This document shows positions 19,387 to 28,590 of a stretch of DNA of 37,942 bases, in pieces. Numbering within the stretch: position 1 is the first letter of the stretch; each line of letters opens with the position of its first letter. Where the stretch lies: assembly GCA_016182545.1 (NCBI GenBank), contig JACPGG010000071.1, positions 1 through 37,942 on the forward strand. Reading direction: 5' to 3'. The notes beneath the pieces were generated by a model, which saw only the letters and a program-made list of their open reading frames with translations, made no database searches and was not told where the DNA came from. The position numbers and the translations under genes were made by a program. This DNA comes from Ignavibacteriales bacterium (GTDB lineage Bacteria; Bacteroidota; Ignavibacteria; UBA10030; UBA8401).

Positions 19387-21581
19387 GTGCCGACCGTTCG
19401 AGGAGAATTTCGTTTATTTGATACTGCATCAATCTTTCTTTTTGCGATGGTGATGCAATCGGTGAGCTTTTCTCAACTTCGTTCGATCCCTACCCTCACG
19501 CACACTCAAGAATTTACTCTCCGGTCAAAGATCCAGTTGCCGCTTTTAATCCATTCATCCAGCCAACAGTCCAAGGACATTGCATATTTCGATCCACAGG
19601 AGCACAACATTTCCATTCTACGATATGAAGCGAATGGAATATTTGAATATCTGAAACAAGTGGATACGATCAATGTCGTTTCATCAATGTCGTTTGGGAA
19701 CATTAACAACGACGGGATTGATGATATTGTAGTTGTGCAGAGGGAGAGAAATCGAGTCATCCTCTTTGTCAGCGATAAAATCACTGCATCATATTCGAAG
19801 CAATACTTTTCAGTCGGTTTTTATCCCGAACAGGCGCTGATACAGGATATCTCAGGCGATGGAATTGCCGATATTATCGTATTTGGAAAATTATCTTCCG
19901 GGGTTACCGTTATCAGGGGTAAGCGAGATTATACATTCGGGGAAACAAAAACAATATTTAGTGATTTTCCGGTCAGTTCGCTTACAATTATCCGTTTAAA
20001 CGGCGACAATATCCCGGACGTTGTCGTTCGAAACTGGCTAAGCAATGAAGACATATTTTATTTTGGTCTTGGAAAGATGCAATTCTCGGAACAATCTGCT
20101 TTGTCATACGGTGCTGATTCCACATCAGCCTTGTTTGAAGATGTGAATGACGATGGCATCACCGATGCGATTGTCACTTCAACGCAATATCAATCTTGGG
20201 GAATTTTACACGCGAACAAAGTATCTCCTTGTCAGGAACCGCGGCTTCAATGATTCGAACATCATTTACCGGGGATGGCAGACCGGATATCTTATTAATC
20301 AGCAACGGTATGCCCCAATTTTCACTGATGCTAAACAGGGGGAATGGGTCATTTTATGAAGAGATTGTTTTTGGAATTCCTTATGCGCATTACAGCATAG
20401 CGAGCTCAGATGTTAACAGTGATGGCTTGACAGATATTATCTGTTTCGATTCGGACTCAGCACGGTACACAATATTTTGGCACCAGCAAACGATCTATAG
20501 CGATTCTTTGCCGGCAACATTTGCTGTCGGGCGTAATCCCAATTATCTCTTTGTAACAGATATCAATGAGGATGGATTTGATGACCTCTTTGTGAGTAAC
20601 GGGGGTTCAAATACCGTATCCATTTTGTTAGGATCAAAGAGATCCCTCGGCAGTCAGATGTCATTGGAAACTCCGGATGGACCAACTTCTGTCACGCTGT
20701 ACAATAAAACGGATTCATCCTTAACGCTTATTACATCTCATGGAGATGATTTAAAAATAGGGATTACATCGATAGTCTATCCGTCGAATCAAGCCATGTC
20801 ATTTCTCGGTGACATTGAATCGTACACAATCGCGCTGGCAGGAAAACCGTCATTTATACTCCCCGATATTTCATTACGAAATTCGCCGCTTTCATTATAT
20901 GTATTTTTAAAAGGACAGACCAATTCGATCGTATTCTATCAACAGTTACAATCGACACAGTTTATTGCAAAAAGTCTAACACCGCTGATCCCTTCGCGAA
21001 TCATGTTCTCAACAATTAGCGATCTGAATTCAGACGGATATACCGATCTTGTTTATATGTACAATGACAACCGAACGAACAAAGATCTTATCGGAGCAAC
21101 CTTAAATGATGCAAGAGGGGAGTTCACCGGAAGAACGTACACCGTAACTTTACCGGATACCGGGCATCGACGATCATTTCTGTGGGTTGAAGATTTGAAT
21201 TCGGACCAACAAAAAGATTATATTTTTTATTCAGATCCTGAAAAAATTTTATACTCGATCATCGCAAAGAGAGAAGGAGAATTTACACAACTAGTGGCGA
21301 TTGCCGACAATGTCTCTCTCTCACATCAAAATCAAATCAAGTTCTATGATTATGATAATGATGGCGTTGAAGATATCATTTATTCAGATTCAGAGTCGTC
21401 GTGGGTAAATCTCCTTCGAAGCAAAGGGAATGGAACATTCTTTGCTGCGCAGAGACTTTTTCAACTGCCAAATGGATCGCTATTCCAGTGCGGAGATTTT
21501 GACGGCGATGGTACCATGGATTTTGTCTTTCTGCATACTCAGAAAAATACGATTGAAGTGCGATATGGCAAAACACAATAA
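19387..21581 (+). pseudogene. FG-GAP/VCBS-repeat secreted protein, reading frame broken near 20190-20200
   Basis: Repeats NINNDGIDD, DISGDGIADI, DVNDDGITD in frame 1 until about 20190; SFTGDGRPD, DVNSDGLTD, DINEDGFDD, DLNSDGYTD, DYDNDGVED, DFDGDGTMD in frame 3 afterwards; signal peptide-like N-terminus. Confidence 0.75.
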
Positions 21582-23163
21582 TATAACCATTCTTCTTGTT
21601 GTCGCGCTGACATCACTTGCATTTTCCCAAGACGTGGGGGGAAAGTGTGAAACGTGGAGAGGCTTTGAAAGGTTGAAGAATAAAATGCAGCAGAAGCAGG
21701 AACTTCAATCTGTTACAAGGCCGATATCTCACCGGAGTATAGTGTCTCCGAGCGGCCGTTTTCGCATTCATTATGATACAACAGGTATGCATGAACCGAC
21801 CATGGTCACAACCAATGGGAATCCGATTCCGAACTCCTACCGAGAATATGTTGACTCCGTTGCAGGGATCTTTGATGAGGTATTCCAAATTGAGATAGAA
21901 ATTTATGGTTACCCCGTACCCGCATCCGACGGCGCGAGTGGAGGAGGAAGCGAGTATGATGTGTATATTGAAAATCTTGGAACGGGAAATTATGGGTACA
22001 CCGAATGGGATGAGGAACAGAACATTACACCCGGAAAAACAAATCCTCAATTTCCATGTTTTATTGTTATTGATAATAATTTTGAATCAGGATACTACAC
22101 GACAGGTTTGAATGCAGTAAGGGTTACCGCAGCTCACGAATTTCACCATATGATCGAAGTGAGTACATCCGGCGTTTGGTATGATGATTTTTATTTTTAT
22201 GAAATGTGTGCCACCGGGATCGAATCCACCGTGTATCCTGAAATACGTGATTATATCCAATATATAAAAACATATTATAATAACACCACGCAGTGGCCAT
22301 TATTCACTCAGGTGTCGAAGTCGGGTTATGAGCGGGGGATATTTCCAAAATTCTTGATGGAGAGATTCGGACCCGGAATTATGAATACGATTTGGAATGA
22401 AGTAAAAAATCATCGCCCGGTTCAAGCGACACAAAATGCACTCCAAATCTTTTCAACATCAATTGAAAGAGAGTTCTCCGAATTTACGATCTGGAATTAT
22501 TACACGAACTATCGGACAGATTCGACGGGATATTTCAAGGATGCAAAATTATTTCCGCTAATTAAACCGTTTGCTTTCGACTCCATTTCAACATCACAAA
22601 CGTTGTTCCAGAGCGGTATAAAAAGTTTTACGATACACTTGAACAGACTTCTTTCAAAACAAGCTACAGTTGATACGGTCGATTTTCTAATCGCAAATAC
22701 AAATTTCAATGACGCCTTGAATTCAACGAACCAGACATTCTTTTATGACATTTCGGTTTCACCGTCATCGATCCAGGGGCATCAGCCGATTTCAAATAAT
22801 GTCTTCGTAAAATTTTCCGTACAGGATATGACGAATTGGAAATTCACGGCAATCGCCAAAGGAGGAATTGTACAAAAAAATGTTTCTGCAGTTTTTCCCA
22901 ATCCGTTTGATCCAACTGCGTCGGCATTGTTAATTCCTTTGGGAAACTTTCTTCCTGACAACAGAAATTCTCTTCAGATTTATTCTGTCTCGATGGATTT
23001 GATCTATTCCAAACAGGCAAAATACGCATCGTTTTCTGGCATACAATATGCAAGATGGAACGGCAGAGACGATAAAGGTAACATAGTCCCAACAGGAATT
23101 TATCTGTATGTGCTCGCTCGAGACGGTGAATATCTCAAAGGAAAATTCGCGGTAATCCGATGA
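21565..23163 (+). CDS. Secreted zinc metalloprotease-like protein (MXAN_6640-like) with C-terminal T9SS-type sorting domain
   Basis: Signal peptide MAKHNNITILLVVALTSLAFS; HEFHH zinc motif; C-terminus VFPNPFDPT...LQIYSVSM...ARWNGRDDKGNIVPTGIYLYVLARDGEYLKGKFAVIR. Start at 21565 preferred over ORF-track 21430. Confidence 0.8.
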   Translation: MAKHNNITILLVVALTSLAFSQDVGGKCETWRGFERLKNKMQQKQELQSVTRPISHRSIVSPSGRFRIHYDTTGMHEPTMVTTNGNPIPNSYREYVDSVAGIFDEVFQIEIEIYGYPVPASDGASGGGSEYDVYIENLGTGNYGYTEWDEEQNITPGKTNPQFPCFIVIDNNFESGYYTTGLNAVRVTAAHEFHHMIEVSTSGVWYDDFYFYEMCATGIESTVYPEIRDYIQYIKTYYNNTTQWPLFTQVSKSGYERGIFPKFLMERFGPGIMNTIWNEVKNHRPVQATQNALQIFSTSIEREFSEFTIWNYYTNYRTDSTGYFKDAKLFPLIKPFAFDSISTSQTLFQSGIKSFTIHLNRLLSKQATVDTVDFLIANTNFNDALNSTNQTFFYDISVSPSSIQGHQPISNNVFVKFSVQDMTNWKFTAIAKGGIVQKNVSAVFPNPFDPTASALLIPLGNFLPDNRNSLQIYSVSMDLIYSKQAKYASFSGIQYARWNGRDDKGNIVPTGIYLYVLARDGEYLKGKFAVIR

Positions 23164-23717
23164 AAAAAATGACTTTAAAGTCCGATTATGTTACTAAAGC
23201 GTATTCACGTAAGACAATTTTTCGGGATGTCAGTTTTTCTGTGAACGAAGGATCGGCATTTGCAATTACAGGAAAGAATGGGTCAGGAAAGTCAACTTTG
23301 ATAAAAATTTTGTGCGGGTTGCTGACTCCCACCAAAGGATCTGTTTTACTGAGTGTTAATGAAAAAACGATTACACCGGAAAATTACTACCCGCATATTG
23401 GACTCGTATCGCCGTACTTGAATTTGTATGAAGAATTCACAGGCGAAGAGAACTTACTATTGATCAAGAAGATCCGCGGCTTGAACTCCGGGTCCGATGC
23501 CCGAATTAACGAATTGTTGAACGAATTCAATATTTATGATCACAGAAAAAAAGAAGTTCGGTTTTATTCATCAGGAATGAAGCAACGTTTAAAATATTGC
23601 GCTGCACTCCTGCACAAACCTGTGATCCTGTATCTCGACGAACCATCTGCAAATTTGGATGAAATGGGCATTGGAATAGTCAGGGATGCGATGAATTCAG
23701 AACCCGCTACGCGTTAA
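23160..23717 (+). pseudogene. ccmA: CcmA-like heme exporter ATPase, 3'-truncated
   Basis: Walker A GKNGSGKST, signature YSSGMKQRLK, Walker B VILYLDEPSANLDE; ends at IVRDAM then reads out of frame into ccmB sequence, lacking the H-loop and C-terminus. Confidence 0.82.
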
Positions 23718-24313
23718 ATGCCCTTTTGATGTTTGTTGTAACGACTCTTTCCATGGTGATGTTTTCATTGGGAAGCAACACTGTTCCATATGAAATTTTG
23801 AGCGGAATGCTCTGGATCGTGATTTTTTTCAGTGCAATGTCCGGACTCTCGCGCACCTTCGTAACAGAGGAGGAACGAGGAACCTCGCTGACATTACGCC
23901 TGTTAACAAAGGCAGCAAATGTTTACATAGGAAAGCTGATATACAATACGGTGTTGATTACGTCACTTTCTGTTTTCATTGCGCTCCTGTATCAACTGGT
24001 GATTGACGATTTTCAGATTCAAACGCAGTCTATCTTTTGGATGACTATTCTATTGGGAAGTATCGGATTAGCGGCAGCATCGACGATCCTTGCAGCGATC
24101 ATTGCGAAGGCAAATACAAAAGGGACTCTGTTTCCCGTTCTGGCTTTCCCGATTCTGCTTCCATTGCTGTTGGAATGTATCAAAACCACTGTGTTAGCGG
24201 TCGAAGGGGCATTCTTTGTAGAGGCAATAAAAGATTTTCAAATCTTGATTTCATTCATCATTGTTATGATCGCAGCTTCGTTGATGGTCTTCGAATTTGT
24301 CTGGAACGATTAG
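23693..24313 (+). pseudogene. ccmB: CcmB-like heme exporter permease, 5'-truncated
   Basis: Frame from 23693 reads EFRTRYALNALLMFVVTTLSMVMFSLG...EEERGTSLTLRLL; the normal start and first residues are missing and no upstream start exists in frame. Confidence 0.82.
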
Positions 24314-24314
24314 T

Positions 24315-25019
24315 ATGAACCCACTGATTAAAATTTTCATTTCGCTTGTCATCACCGCCGTGATCATTCTCGGCATATCCATTCCAACGGTACACGGTGC
24401 TCAGGGATTTTTTCAATTCCCATTTATTCCCGGATTGGAAGAAAAAGCGCGGAACATTTTCTTCCATGTTCCGATGGCATGGACATCTGTTCTTGCATTC
24501 TTCATGGCGCTCTATTATGGAATCCAGTACTTGCGGACAAAGAATCAGGATTATGATCTTCGCTCGGTTTCGTCCGCAGGATTGGGATTGATGTTCTGCA
24601 TTCTCGCAACAGTGACCGGTTCCATCTGGGCGAAATTCAATTGGGGATCATTTTGGAATTGGGACCCGAGAGAAACTTCGATTTTTATCCTGCTCTTGAT
24701 CTACGGGGCATATTTTGTTCTTCGATCCGCTGTCGAAGATGATGAGAAGAGAGCAACGCTCTCTTCGGTTTATTCGATTATGGCAGGTGTTACAGTTCCG
24801 TTCTTTATCTTTGTGATGCCGCGTATTATGTCTGGACTTCATCCGGGATCCTTGGGCGACGAACAGGGGAAAGGTCCCGTGCTTGAATTAAAGATGTCGC
24901 CAAATATGCTGGCGATCTTTTTCGTTTCTCTGATCGGCTTCACTATGTTGTATTACTGGATGTATTCACTCCGCATCCGCACGGCACGGGTTGAAAAACA
25001 ACTTCAAACTATTGAGTAG
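24315..25019 (+). CDS. ccmC: Cytochrome c biogenesis protein CcmC (heme transporter)
   Basis: FHVPMAWTSVLAFFMALYYG, WGSFWNWDPRETSIFILLLIY WWD-type motif, LHPGS; ATG at 24315. Confidence 0.93.
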   Translation: MNPLIKIFISLVITAVIILGISIPTVHGAQGFFQFPFIPGLEEKARNIFFHVPMAWTSVLAFFMALYYGIQYLRTKNQDYDLRSVSSAGLGLMFCILATVTGSIWAKFNWGSFWNWDPRETSIFILLLIYGAYFVLRSAVEDDEKRATLSSVYSIMAGVTVPFFIFVMPRIMSGLHPGSLGDEQGKGPVLELKMSPNMLAIFFVSLIGFTMLYYWMYSLRIRTARVEKQLQTIE

Positions 25020-25023
25020 CTCT

Positions 25024-25158
25024 ATGGAACAATTTCTACACGACAATCAACTCTACATCGTCCTTATCCTCGTACTTACGATATGGTTCGGATTTCTTTT
25101 TTACATGTTTCGTCTCGATTCCAAAATTAAAAAGTTGGAAGAGAGTTTAAGAAAATAG
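25024..25158 (+). CDS. CcmD-like small membrane protein (44 aa)
   Basis: MEQFLHDNQLYIVLILVLTIWFGFLFYMFRLDSKIKKLEESLRK between ccmC and ccmE; single TM followed by basic/acidic helix; not in supplied ORF track. Confidence 0.75.
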   Translation: MEQFLHDNQLYIVLILVLTIWFGFLFYMFRLDSKIKKLEESLRK

Positions 25159-25168
25159 GAGAACAACA

Positions 25169-25558
25169 ATGAATGCAAAAATAATCAGCGGAATGGTCAT
25201 TATTGTCGCGGCATTGATCTTCGGTGCAATGACCTTTATCGACAGCAATGTTGAATACACAGATTTTGCGAAGGCACAGGCAGTCGCAAAGAAAGTTCAG
25301 GTCAAAGGGAAATGGATTGCTGAAAAAGAGACACGGTTCGATGCTTCAACAACACAATTCACGTTTTACATGGTTGACGATAATAACAAAGAGTGCAAAG
25401 TTGTCCTTGACGGCGGCAAACCGAACAACTTTGAGATCGCAACCGAAATAGTAGCCAAAGGCCGATTCAAAGATGGATATTTTCATGCGAACGAAGTTCT
25501 CACGAAATGCCCCTCCAAGTATGAAGGCGACGGAACTGCCGTAAAGAAGAGTTTATAA
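25169..25558 (+). CDS. ccmE: Cytochrome c maturation protein CcmE (heme chaperone), CxxxY variant
   Basis: N-terminal TM, OB-fold-like FYMVDDNNKECKVVLDGGKPNNFEIATEIVAKGRF, then FHANEVLTKCPSKYE; position between ccmD and ccmF. Confidence 0.88.
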   Translation: MNAKIISGMVIIVAALIFGAMTFIDSNVEYTDFAKAQAVAKKVQVKGKWIAEKETRFDASTTQFTFYMVDDNNKECKVVLDGGKPNNFEIATEIVAKGRFKDGYFHANEVLTKCPSKYEGDGTAVKKSL

Positions 25559-25560
25559 TT

Positions 25561-27885
25561 ATGCTAGGTGCCATTTTAGTCAAAATTACATTTGCTGCCG
25601 CAATCGCAGCAACAATTCTCTATGTTCTTCAACATCGCAAAGCAAGCGATGACATTTTACGGCTTGCCCGATTGTTCTATTTCGGATCGGTTGCCGGAAT
25701 TTTGTCGGTTGCAGGATTGCTTCTGTACTACATTCTGACACATCAATTCCATTATTATTACGTATGGAGCTACAGTTCGACTGATCTGCCGTTGTCGCTG
25801 CTGATTTCAACATTGTACGCAGGTCAGGAGGGGAGCTTCCTGCTATGGGCACTCTTCACAGGGATCATCGGCGTATTTCTTCTACAATACTCTTCGAAGA
25901 AGGGATACGAACCGGAACTTATGTCGATCTACACGGGAATCTTTACGATGCTTATACTGATGCTGGTCGTAAAGAATCCCTTCAAGTTCATTTGGGAACA
26001 ATTCCCGGATGAACTGCTGAAGGTCGGACTTGCACCAACAGATGGAACGAATTTTATGTGGGTCGATCAGGCGCGCGGTCTTTGGGCTCAAATTCCCGTT
26101 GAAGGAAAAGGATTGAATGCTCTTCTGCAAAATTATTGGATGGTGATCCATCCGCCGATTCTGTTCATTGGATTTACTTCAATGTCCATTCCTTTCGCTT
26201 ACGCTGTTGCCGGATTGTTAAAAAGAGATTATGTGAGTTGGATAAGAATTGCAACGCCATGGACGGCATTCGGCTCACTCGCACTCGGAACGGGAATTAT
26301 CCTTGGCGGCTACTGGGCATATGAAACACTCGGCTGGGGCGGATATTGGGGATGGGATCCGGTTGAAAATTCGTCACTCGTGCCGTGGCTCGTTTGTGTC
26401 GCATCAATACATACTATGCTCGCGCAACGGAAGAACGGTAGTTACATCAAAACAAACTTCATCTTGAGCATGTTCTGCTTCATTCTGGTGTTATATTCGA
26501 CATTCCTTACTCGAAGTGGTGTCCTCGGTGAAACATCGGTGCATTCGTTCGTCGACCCGGGAATGTGGGTCTATTGGCTGCTCTTGATGGTGATCGGAAT
26601 ATTTGTGGCAATCGGTTTCGGTCTATTGGCGAAACGATGGAAAGATATACCCGTAGTTCCTGTTGAACATTCATTCATCTCTCGTGAGTTTGCACTGTTC
26701 CTCGGTGCTTCCGCGTTGGTGTTTGCTTCGGTCTTTATTCTGATCGGAACGTCATCGCCCATCATTACAAATATTCTTAAAGGGAAAACGTCGGCAGTTG
26801 ACCCGGCATTTTACGTGACGACGACATTGCCACTCGGAGTTGCGATCGCGCTTCTCTCGGGACTCGGACAAATTTTGTGGTGGAAAAATTCAAAGTCTGA
26901 TGCATTGTTGAAACAATTAACCGTTCCTGCAATTCTTGCTTTGATATTTACAGTGGTTACATTTTTCTTCGGTGCCACTCATGTTTCAATGATTATCTTT
27001 ATTTTTGCTTCGGCATTTGCTCTCTTTACAAATATTCTTGTCGGCTACCGAATCATACAAGGAAACCCTAAAATGGCAGGCGGTGCGATCACGCATGTCG
27101 GTATTGCGTTGATGTTCCTCGGTTTTGTTTCATCGGCAAAATATGACGATGTGAAGACCGTGAATCTCGAGCAAGGAAAAGAGGTTGATGCTCTCGGATA
27201 TAAACTGAAGTATGTAGGGTATCAGCCGATGGAGCGTGGAAGATTTGCTTTTAATGTTGAAGTGGAAAAAGACGGTGAAAAATTCATAGTATCACCCGTT
27301 ATGTTCAAAGAAAGTGAAAACGGCTCTTTGATCCGAAATCCGGATATCGTAAATTTGTTCACAAAGGATTTCTATGTGTCGCCGCTATCTCTGGAAGCGG
27401 GTGAACAACAACAATCTGCCAACGAGATCACGATCGGAGAAATGGAGCCATTGGATATAGCCGGTATGTCAATCCGGTATCTCGGATATGAATTCACGCA
27501 ATCAAAGGAAAAAGGTAATTACCTTATTGCAAAGCTTGAGGTGAGCAAAAACGGCAAAAAGGAAATCGTCAAACCGACAATGAGCAATATGACAGGTGAC
27601 ATTACATTTGAACCTGCAAAGCATTCGTCCGGAATAAGTTTTACCATCAAAGCAATGAATCCGACCAAAGAGAAAGCACAATCAAGCATTACTCTTACGG
27701 TTGACGGAATTCATGCCCATAGCGATGTTAAAGAGTCCAAAATGGATACACTTGTCGTTGAGGCGAGCGTGAAACCGTTCATCAATCTCGTGTGGATCGG
27801 GACGTTCTCACTCATCATTGGATTTTTGATTACCATCTACCGTCGTGCGCAAGAAGCGCTGCGGAATGAAGCGTGGAAACAGTAG
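25561..27885 (+). CDS. ccmF: Heme lyase CcmF
   Basis: Multi-TM; WALFTGIIG, MVIHPPILFIGF, GGYWAYETLGWGGYWGWDPVENSSLVPWL, TFLTRSGVLGETSVHSF. Confidence 0.95.
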   Translation: MLGAILVKITFAAAIAATILYVLQHRKASDDILRLARLFYFGSVAGILSVAGLLLYYILTHQFHYYYVWSYSSTDLPLSLLISTLYAGQEGSFLLWALFTGIIGVFLLQYSSKKGYEPELMSIYTGIFTMLILMLVVKNPFKFIWEQFPDELLKVGLAPTDGTNFMWVDQARGLWAQIPVEGKGLNALLQNYWMVIHPPILFIGFTSMSIPFAYAVAGLLKRDYVSWIRIATPWTAFGSLALGTGIILGGYWAYETLGWGGYWGWDPVENSSLVPWLVCVASIHTMLAQRKNGSYIKTNFILSMFCFILVLYSTFLTRSGVLGETSVHSFVDPGMWVYWLLLMVIGIFVAIGFGLLAKRWKDIPVVPVEHSFISREFALFLGASALVFASVFILIGTSSPIITNILKGKTSAVDPAFYVTTTLPLGVAIALLSGLGQILWWKNSKSDALLKQLTVPAILALIFTVVTFFFGATHVSMIIFIFASAFALFTNILVGYRIIQGNPKMAGGAITHVGIALMFLGFVSSAKYDDVKTVNLEQGKEVDALGYKLKYVGYQPMERGRFAFNVEVEKDGEKFIVSPVMFKESENGSLIRNPDIVNLFTKDFYVSPLSLEAGEQQQSANEITIGEMEPLDIAGMSIRYLGYEFTQSKEKGNYLIAKLEVSKNGKKEIVKPTMSNMTGDITFEPAKHSSGISFTIKAMNPTKEKAQSSITLTVDGIHAHSDVKESKMDTLVVEASVKPFINLVWIGTFSLIIGFLITIYRRAQEALRNEAWKQ

Positions 27886-27904
27886 TACTTTCTTACAGAT
27901 CAAT

Positions 27905-27936
27905 AAAAAAGCCCAAGTTTTAACTTGGGCTTTTTT
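27905..27936. terminator. Bidirectional intrinsic terminator between ccmF and the convergent zinc-ribbon gene
   Basis: AAAAAAGCCCAAGTTTTAACTTGGGCTTTTTT: symmetric stem with A run on the left and T run on the right. Confidence 0.9.
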
Positions 27937-27944
27937 ATTTCTAA

Positions 27945-28577
27945 TTATAACCGTGTCCGCCAGTCTTGCACTACACTCTTTGATATCTTCAGAACGCCCC
28001 GTTCGACTCTGCTTGGAATTGGATCGGGATAATATTTCTGGCAGCAGGCGTATGCTTCGAGACTTTCCATATCCCAGTACGAAGGGCAGTTTGCGCAATG
28101 GATCGTTTTACCTTCCAAATAGAAATCATCCGAACGGCACGATTCGCTGATGCTCATTGCAGTCACAACTTTTCCTCGCGGCGAAATATAGGCAATGATC
28201 GGAACAGTTTGTTTTCCTTCCGGGTCGTTGAAACGAATGATGCCGTGTTTGGTCACCGTTTCCACATCGATAACGATGTCGTTTCCATCTACTCCCGCAT
28301 TTGTCTTAAAACTTTTTATCTGCCCCTGTCCCGGATTTGTGCCGTACCCAACCGACGGCTGATCGGAGATCACAGGATGATAATTCCTTGTCAATGTCAA
28401 TGCATAATACGTTAACCCTGCCGCCAACACGACAACAAGAATGATCTTCGACATCATCGAAGATTTTTTTGCGACAGGAATCTTCACTTCGTTTACGGTA
28501 GTATTGACAGGATTGCCGCAATTGTTGCAAAACTTTTGCGTTTCGGAGACTTGAGAACCACATTGTGAACAGATCAT
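27945..28577 (-). CDS. Zinc-ribbon membrane protein with DUF2318-like cysteine-rich C-terminal domain
   Basis: N-terminal CSQCGSQVSETQKFCNNCG zinc ribbon, one TM, then SESCRSDDFYLEGKTIHCANCPSYWDMESLEAYACCQKYYPDPIPSRV. Confidence 0.7.
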   Translation of the reverse strand: MICSQCGSQVSETQKFCNNCGNPVNTTVNEVKIPVAKKSSMMSKIILVVVLAAGLTYYALTLTRNYHPVISDQPSVGYGTNPGQGQIKSFKTNAGVDGNDIVIDVETVTKHGIIRFNDPEGKQTVPIIAYISPRGKVVTAMSISESCRSDDFYLEGKTIHCANCPSYWDMESLEAYACCQKYYPDPIPSRVERGVLKISKSVVQDWRTRL

Positions 28578-28590
28578 CCTAAATTCCTTT

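Noticed and set aside
27845-28150. ORF 27845..28150 + (101 aa) spanning the terminator between ccmF and the zinc-ribbon gene
   Set aside because: It runs through the bidirectional terminator and is antisense to the zinc-ribbon protein; no motif support.
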